Below are positions 8,288-11,520 of a DNA stretch of 11,520 nucleotides, in pieces. This DNA is from REEB481 sp044360435 (GTDB lineage: Bacteria > Bacteroidota > Bacteroidia > NS11-12g > UBA955). Both the position numbers and the translations under genes were made by a program. Under the pieces are notes generated by a model, which was given only the letters and a program-made list of their open reading frames with translations, ran no database searches and was not told the origin of the DNA. The DNA is taken from NCBI GenBank assembly GCA_044360435.1, contig JBIKKI010000070.1, positions 1-11,520 of the forward strand, read 5' to 3'. Position 1 is the stretch's first letter. Every line of letters begins with the position of its first letter.

Positions 8288-9202
8288 TCAATCTCCCTGA
8301 AATATTCTGAAGAGGCGAATGGTTCGGTCATCGGCGCCGGAGGCCAGCAGTTCATCGTTGATCCACAGAACCCTGTTTACCGAGGATTGATGGGCATCAA
8401 CCTTTTTGGAATCTATCACCTTCAGCAATTCCAAATCTTCGGCATTCCAGATGCGTATGGTTTTATCCATACTGGCCGTTGCCAGAAGTTTCTGATTGGG
8501 TGAAAGTTCCATGTGGTTGATGTGGGACCAATGGGCAGGAACTTCCCGAATTAATGAGAGTCCGTTGTTTGCATCCCATTGCTTCAGGACTGCATCTCTG
8601 CCACCTGAATACAGGCATGAACCCGCATTATTAAACGCCAAACAAAACACTGAACTTTGATGCGCCTTCACCGCCAATGAGGTTGCCTCTGAGCTGAACT
8701 GTGCCCATTGTCTGATATAGGTATCTGAAAAACCTGCCGCCACTTTATCCTTTGCAACCGCGATACAGCGCAGGCTTTCATCGCTGCATTTTTTTCCAAG
8801 AATCCATTCTCCGCGTTCATTCCATTCCAGCATATAACCATCCTTCCCTCCACTGTACCAGCCATTCCCGGATATATTCTTTTTTAAAGAAAATATCGCT
8901 CCTTGATGGCCTTTGAACTTTTCCACCGTAGGTGAATCCGACATCTTAATCATGTACAAGGAACCGTAGGACGTTCCTGCCAGCAATATATCTTTGTGCA
9001 ATGGCAACAGGGCAAATACGGCCTCCGGCACATGTGCAATCAGCTTCCCCTGATCAGGGCCTTCGGGAACCCATGCTACCACAAATCCATCCGGACCCGA
9101 TGAATATAAGGTGTTGCTTTCAGGCTCATAGGCAAGGGCATAGATACCTTGATGGTGTCCATTGAACTGCTGCACTTTTTCTAAATTCCATGCTTGCTTC
9201 AT
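8288..9202 (-). CDS. WD40-repeat protein, seven-bladed beta-propeller
   Basis: The 304 residues form seven recognisable WD40 repeats: about 13-45, 51-87, 95-132, 137-168, 178-212, 221-256 and 265-301. The GH and WD-type signatures are clearest in repeats 1 (GHHQ...VVAW), 3 (GHQG...LEW), 5 (AHQSS...KQWD), 6 (DKTIRIWN) and 7 (AHQSS...DDRTIRLF). Seven blades make a closed propeller, a platform for protein binding rather than an enzyme. There is no signal peptide, membrane segment or attached catalytic domain, so it should be cytoplasmic. Its partner is unknown; related short WD40 proteins occur across Bacteroidota. The ATG at 9202 is chosen over an upstream TTG at 9229. Its start codon shares CATG with the divergent transferase gene. 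dcd follows 24 bases downstream. Confidence 0.9.
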   Translation of the reverse strand: MKQAWNLEKVQQFNGHHQGIYALAYEPESNTLYSSGPDGFVVAWVPEGPDQGKLIAHVPEAVFALLPLHKDILLAGTSYGSLYMIKMSDSPTVEKFKGHQGAIFSLKKNISGNGWYSGGKDGYMLEWNERGEWILGKKCSDESLRCIAVAKDKVAAGFSDTYIRQWAQFSSEATSLAVKAHQSSVFCLAFNNAGSCLYSGGRDAVLKQWDANNGLSLIREVPAHWSHINHMELSPNQKLLATASMDKTIRIWNAEDLELLKVIDSKKVDAHQSSVNRVLWINDELLASGADDRTIRLFRIFQGD

Positions 9203-9830
9203 GCCTATACGCTCCGAAATAACAAACAACTGCGCAGAAAATCTCTACCTCTGGGATATTTCTGAACCTACAGAGGTGCTGTTGGAACTTTTTTGTATTC
9301 AGGGTGCCCCGCCGCCGGCCATTCAAAACCCCGAGAGGCTCAGGCATTTTTTAGCTTCCCGCTTACTGGTGCGGCAAATTTTCCCCGGTGCAGAACTGCT
9401 CAAAGATGAATTTGGGAAACCATTCATCAAGGATTTTCAGGGGCACATCAGCCTGAGCCACAGCGGTGAACTGGCCGGATTGTATGTATCCGGGAATGGA
9501 GCCTGCGGCCTTGATCTTGAAGTGGTGGGCACGCAAATCATCAACATTGCACCTCGCTTTTGCAACAACGAAGAGCTGGAATGTGCGCGGCAGGGTGCAG
9601 ATGAAACGGCACTGCACCTGATTTGGGGCGCCAAAGAATGTATGTATAAAACTTATGGTAAGAAGGGCGTTGACTTCAGAAAACACATGCGGATATCGCC
9701 ATTTGTGGCCACTGATTCCGGGATTCTTCATGGATCTTTAGCCATGCCCGACCTGCAAGCTGATTTTCAGATCCATTACCGGAAACAGGGTGCTTACATT
9801 CTTTTGTGGACGGAATGGCCGTCCGGATAA
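9201..9830 (+). CDS. 4'-phosphopantetheinyl transferase superfamily protein
   Basis: This family moves phosphopantetheine from coenzyme A to a conserved serine of acyl or peptidyl carrier proteins. The 209 residues show the Sfp-like two-lobe pattern: DEFGKPFI (69-76), HISLSHS (82-88), GLDLE (103-107, metal ligands D105 and E107) and WGAKECMYKTYGKKG (142-156, with E146 and K150). It is close to the usual length for the Sfp/HetI type. No carrier protein or synthase gene lies nearby, so it could serve fatty-acid synthesis or a distant pathway. The ATG at 9201 is preferred over a TTG at 9162. The resulting N-terminus, MPIRSEI, resembles that of related Bacteroidota proteins. It diverges from the WD40 gene with no spacer, and its last 37 bases overlap the end of dnaG. 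Confidence 0.92.
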   Translation: MPIRSEITNNCAENLYLWDISEPTEVLLELFCIQGAPPPAIQNPERLRHFLASRLLVRQIFPGAELLKDEFGKPFIKDFQGHISLSHSGELAGLYVSGNGACGLDLEVVGTQIINIAPRFCNNEELECARQGADETALHLIWGAKECMYKTYGKKGVDFRKHMRISPFVATDSGILHGSLAMPDLQADFQIHYRKQGAYILLWTEWPSG

Positions 9831-11520
9831 GCTGTAACTACGGTACCCGTTTGCTTTACCAGCTCGTTGCGCATGTTCTGTGTGTACATATAATATTCCA
9901 TCAGGTTGGCTTCTTCCTCGGAACCTTCCGGTGGCATCCCCTGAAATTGCGCCTCCGTATCACGTATTATCAGATCCAGTTTTTTGCGCCTGAGGTGCAG
10001 GAACACGCCGAGGAATTCCTGATAGATGTTGGCCTCCTCCCCCACCACGGCAATTTCATGTTTGGCCCAATGGTCGGAAAGGGTGTACTCCAGACTCAGC
10101 ACTTCAGCAGCAAAAGCGGAAAGTTCCGGATCTGTGGCTCCAACAAAATAATGCGGGTCCAAATCTGAACCGGAAGCAAACAATTCGCTGATGTACGCAA
10201 AGCTGCGTGAACACATCGGGTCATTGAAAGATTCCGGACCACCCTGATGCAGTTCCTGGGCCACCATTTGCCAAAGTTTGAACTCTTCGGTGATTTGTGC
10301 CTGACCATGACGAATGATCAAGCGCAACAATCCACGTTCCTGATGCACATCGTCAAACTTGATTTCTTTCAGGTTCGTGGCCGTTTGTGTAGCCATCAGT
10401 TCCAGGTGTTCATTCACCTGCTTCTGGTCGTCTTTATGCACCGAACGAACCATGCGGTTCAATTCATACAGCAACTGTTCTGCGCTCTGGCCCGAAACTT
10501 CGGCCAGTTGTCGCACCAATTCCGTGCGCTTGAGTGTATCACGAATCAGGCTGAGGCTGCCAAGGATGTCGCGGATGGCATCTGCGCGGAGGATGGGATC
10601 GCCACCGGCGCCGTCGAACAACAATTTTGCCTTGAAGAGAATGAAGTTCTGTTCATTGGCTTCCAGGAAAGATAAAAACGCCTCGGGACCCAGTTTGCGA
10701 CACAGGCTGTCGGGATCTTCCCCATCGGGAAAGCGCACCACACGCACGTTCAGGTCCTCTTTCAGCATCAGGTCAATTCCTCTCAGCGATGCTTTGATTC
10801 CCGCGGCGTCGCCATCGTACAGCACGGTGACATTGGGCGTGAACCTGCGGATGAGGCGAATCTGGCTATCGGTGAGTGCCGTGCCGCTGCTGGCCACCAC
10901 GTTGTCAATGCCCGACTGATACAAGGTAATCACATCGGTATATCCTTCGGTGAGGTAAACCTTGTCCTTTTTCTTCACCGAGGCTTTGGCCTGGAACAAT
11001 CCAAACAGATGATTGCTCTTGTGGTAAACCGGACTTTCCGCCGAATTGATGTATTTGGGCTGGCCTTCCGCCTTGCCCATAATTCTTCCACCAAAAGCCA
11101 CCACCCGGCCCGAAACGGAACAAATCGGAAAGATGACCCGGTTTCGGAACATGTCGAACCACTTACCGGAATCCGACTTCTTAACAAGGCTGGCTGTTTC
11201 CAGAAATTCTTTTTGGTAAGAAGCTTTTTCTGCGGCATGGAGCAGGCCGTTCCATTGGTCTGGCGCAAAGCCCAGTTTCCAATGCCTGATGGTACTCAGT
11301 TCCAGTCCGCGTTCGCGGAAATAAGGCAGACCAATCAGATTGCCATCTTCTGTTTCATGCAGTTGTTGTTCAAACCAGGAGGCGGCAAAATCCAGCACGG
11401 CATAAAGGCTTTCACGCAGCTTTTGCTCTTCCTGCATTTCTTCAGCCTCCGGCTGTCCGGTTTCTATCAATTCAATGCCGTATCGCGCTGCGAGCTTCCG
11501 CACCGCTTCCACAAAAGACA
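9794..11520 (-). CDS. dnaG: DNA primase DnaG, C-terminal part (N-terminus beyond the right edge)
   Basis: DnaG makes the RNA primers for replication. About 574 residues are visible, beginning SFVEAVRKLAARYGIEL, which corresponds to the region just after the N-terminal zinc-binding domain; roughly 80 residues are missing. Counting from the valine at 11512, the RNA-polymerase-like core carries RNRVIFPI (123-130) and GRVVAFGGR (135-143). PKYINSAESPVYHKS follows at 152-166. The Toprim domain has TEGYTDV (188-194), LYDGDAAG (231-238) and EDPD (265-268), which are the metal-binding residues. The C-terminal third (about 360-572) is the less conserved helicase-interaction region, acidic and helix-rich. 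The frame is open to the window edge; the valine codon GTG at 11512 is internal. The 3' end overlaps the convergent transferase gene. Confidence 0.96.
   Translation of the reverse strand, partial: SFVEAVRKLAARYGIELIETGQPEAEEMQEEQKLRESLYAVLDFAASWFEQQLHETEDGNLIGLPYFRERGLELSTIRHWKLGFAPDQWNGLLHAAEKASYQKEFLETASLVKKSDSGKWFDMFRNRVIFPICSVSGRVVAFGGRIMGKAEGQPKYINSAESPVYHKSNHLFGLFQAKASVKKKDKVYLTEGYTDVITLYQSGIDNVVASSGTALTDSQIRLIRRFTPNVTVLYDGDAAGIKASLRGIDLMLKEDLNVRVVRFPDGEDPDSLCRKLGPEAFLSFLEANEQNFILFKAKLLFDGAGGDPILRADAIRDILGSLSLIRDTLKRTELVRQLAEVSGQSAEQLLYELNRMVRSVHKDDQKQVNEHLELMATQTATNLKEIKFDDVHQERGLLRLIIRHGQAQITEEFKLWQMVAQELHQGGPESFNDPMCSRSFAYISELFASGSDLDPHYFVGATDPELSAFAAEVLSLEYTLSDHWAKHEIAVVGEEANIYQEFLGVFLHLRRKKLDLIIRDTEAQFQGMPPEGSEEEANLMEYYMYTQNMRNELVKQTGTVVTAYPDGHSVHKRM

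Noticed and set aside
9162..9203. Possible transferase promoter TTG-N17-TAAATTCC just before 9201
   Set aside because: The -7 box has two mismatches and the spacing is short; it was not supported enough to list as a feature.
10247..10919. Plus-strand frames of 142 and 186 residues opposite dnaG
   Set aside because: They are low-complexity shadows of dnaG codons (Ser/Arg-rich), with no recognisable domain.

Overview
The window comes from a member of the Bacteroidota. The 16S rRNA gene has the phylum's typical sequence, and the promoters before it are of the Bacteroidota type (TTG, then 19-21 bases, then TAnnTTTG) rather than -35/-10. No convincing Shine-Dalgarno sequence was seen ahead of the starts examined, as is usual in this phylum. 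I cannot name a genus from the sequence alone.

Layout. Positions 1-4275 hold most of a ribosomal RNA operon read on the minus strand. In transcription order this is four successive promoters (about 4272 to 3906), a structured leader, 16S rRNA, tRNA-Ile(GAT), tRNA-Ala(TGC), a degenerate tRNA-like element, and the 5' ~60% of 23S rRNA, which runs off the left edge. Positions 4318-6595 hold a tightly coupled minus-strand operon: an unrecognised 158-residue protein, then rdgB (purine NTP sanitation), then queA (queuosine tRNA modification). Each junction is an ATGA stop/start overlap. Divergent from it is ilvE (6659-7726, plus). It ends base-to-base against dcd (7727-8263, minus), which lies 24 bases behind a seven-bladed WD40 protein (8288-9202, minus). 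Divergent from the WD40 gene is a 4'-phosphopantetheinyl transferase gene (9201-9830, plus). The two start codons share a single CATG. Its 3' end overlaps by 37 bases the 3' end of dnaG, which enters from the right edge on the minus strand without its N-terminus.

How they work together. This is a housekeeping neighbourhood: ribosome synthesis, tRNA modification, nucleotide-pool control (rdgB, dcd), replication priming (dnaG), branched-chain amino acid metabolism (ilvE) and carrier-protein activation. The protein-coding part is very compact, with almost no intergenic DNA. I see no mobile element, CRISPR array, toxin or defence module, and no new multi-gene system. The points most worth a second look are the repeat-borne rRNA promoter array, the anticodon-less tRNA-like element in the rRNA spacer, the CATG-shared divergent starts, and the small protein before rdgB.
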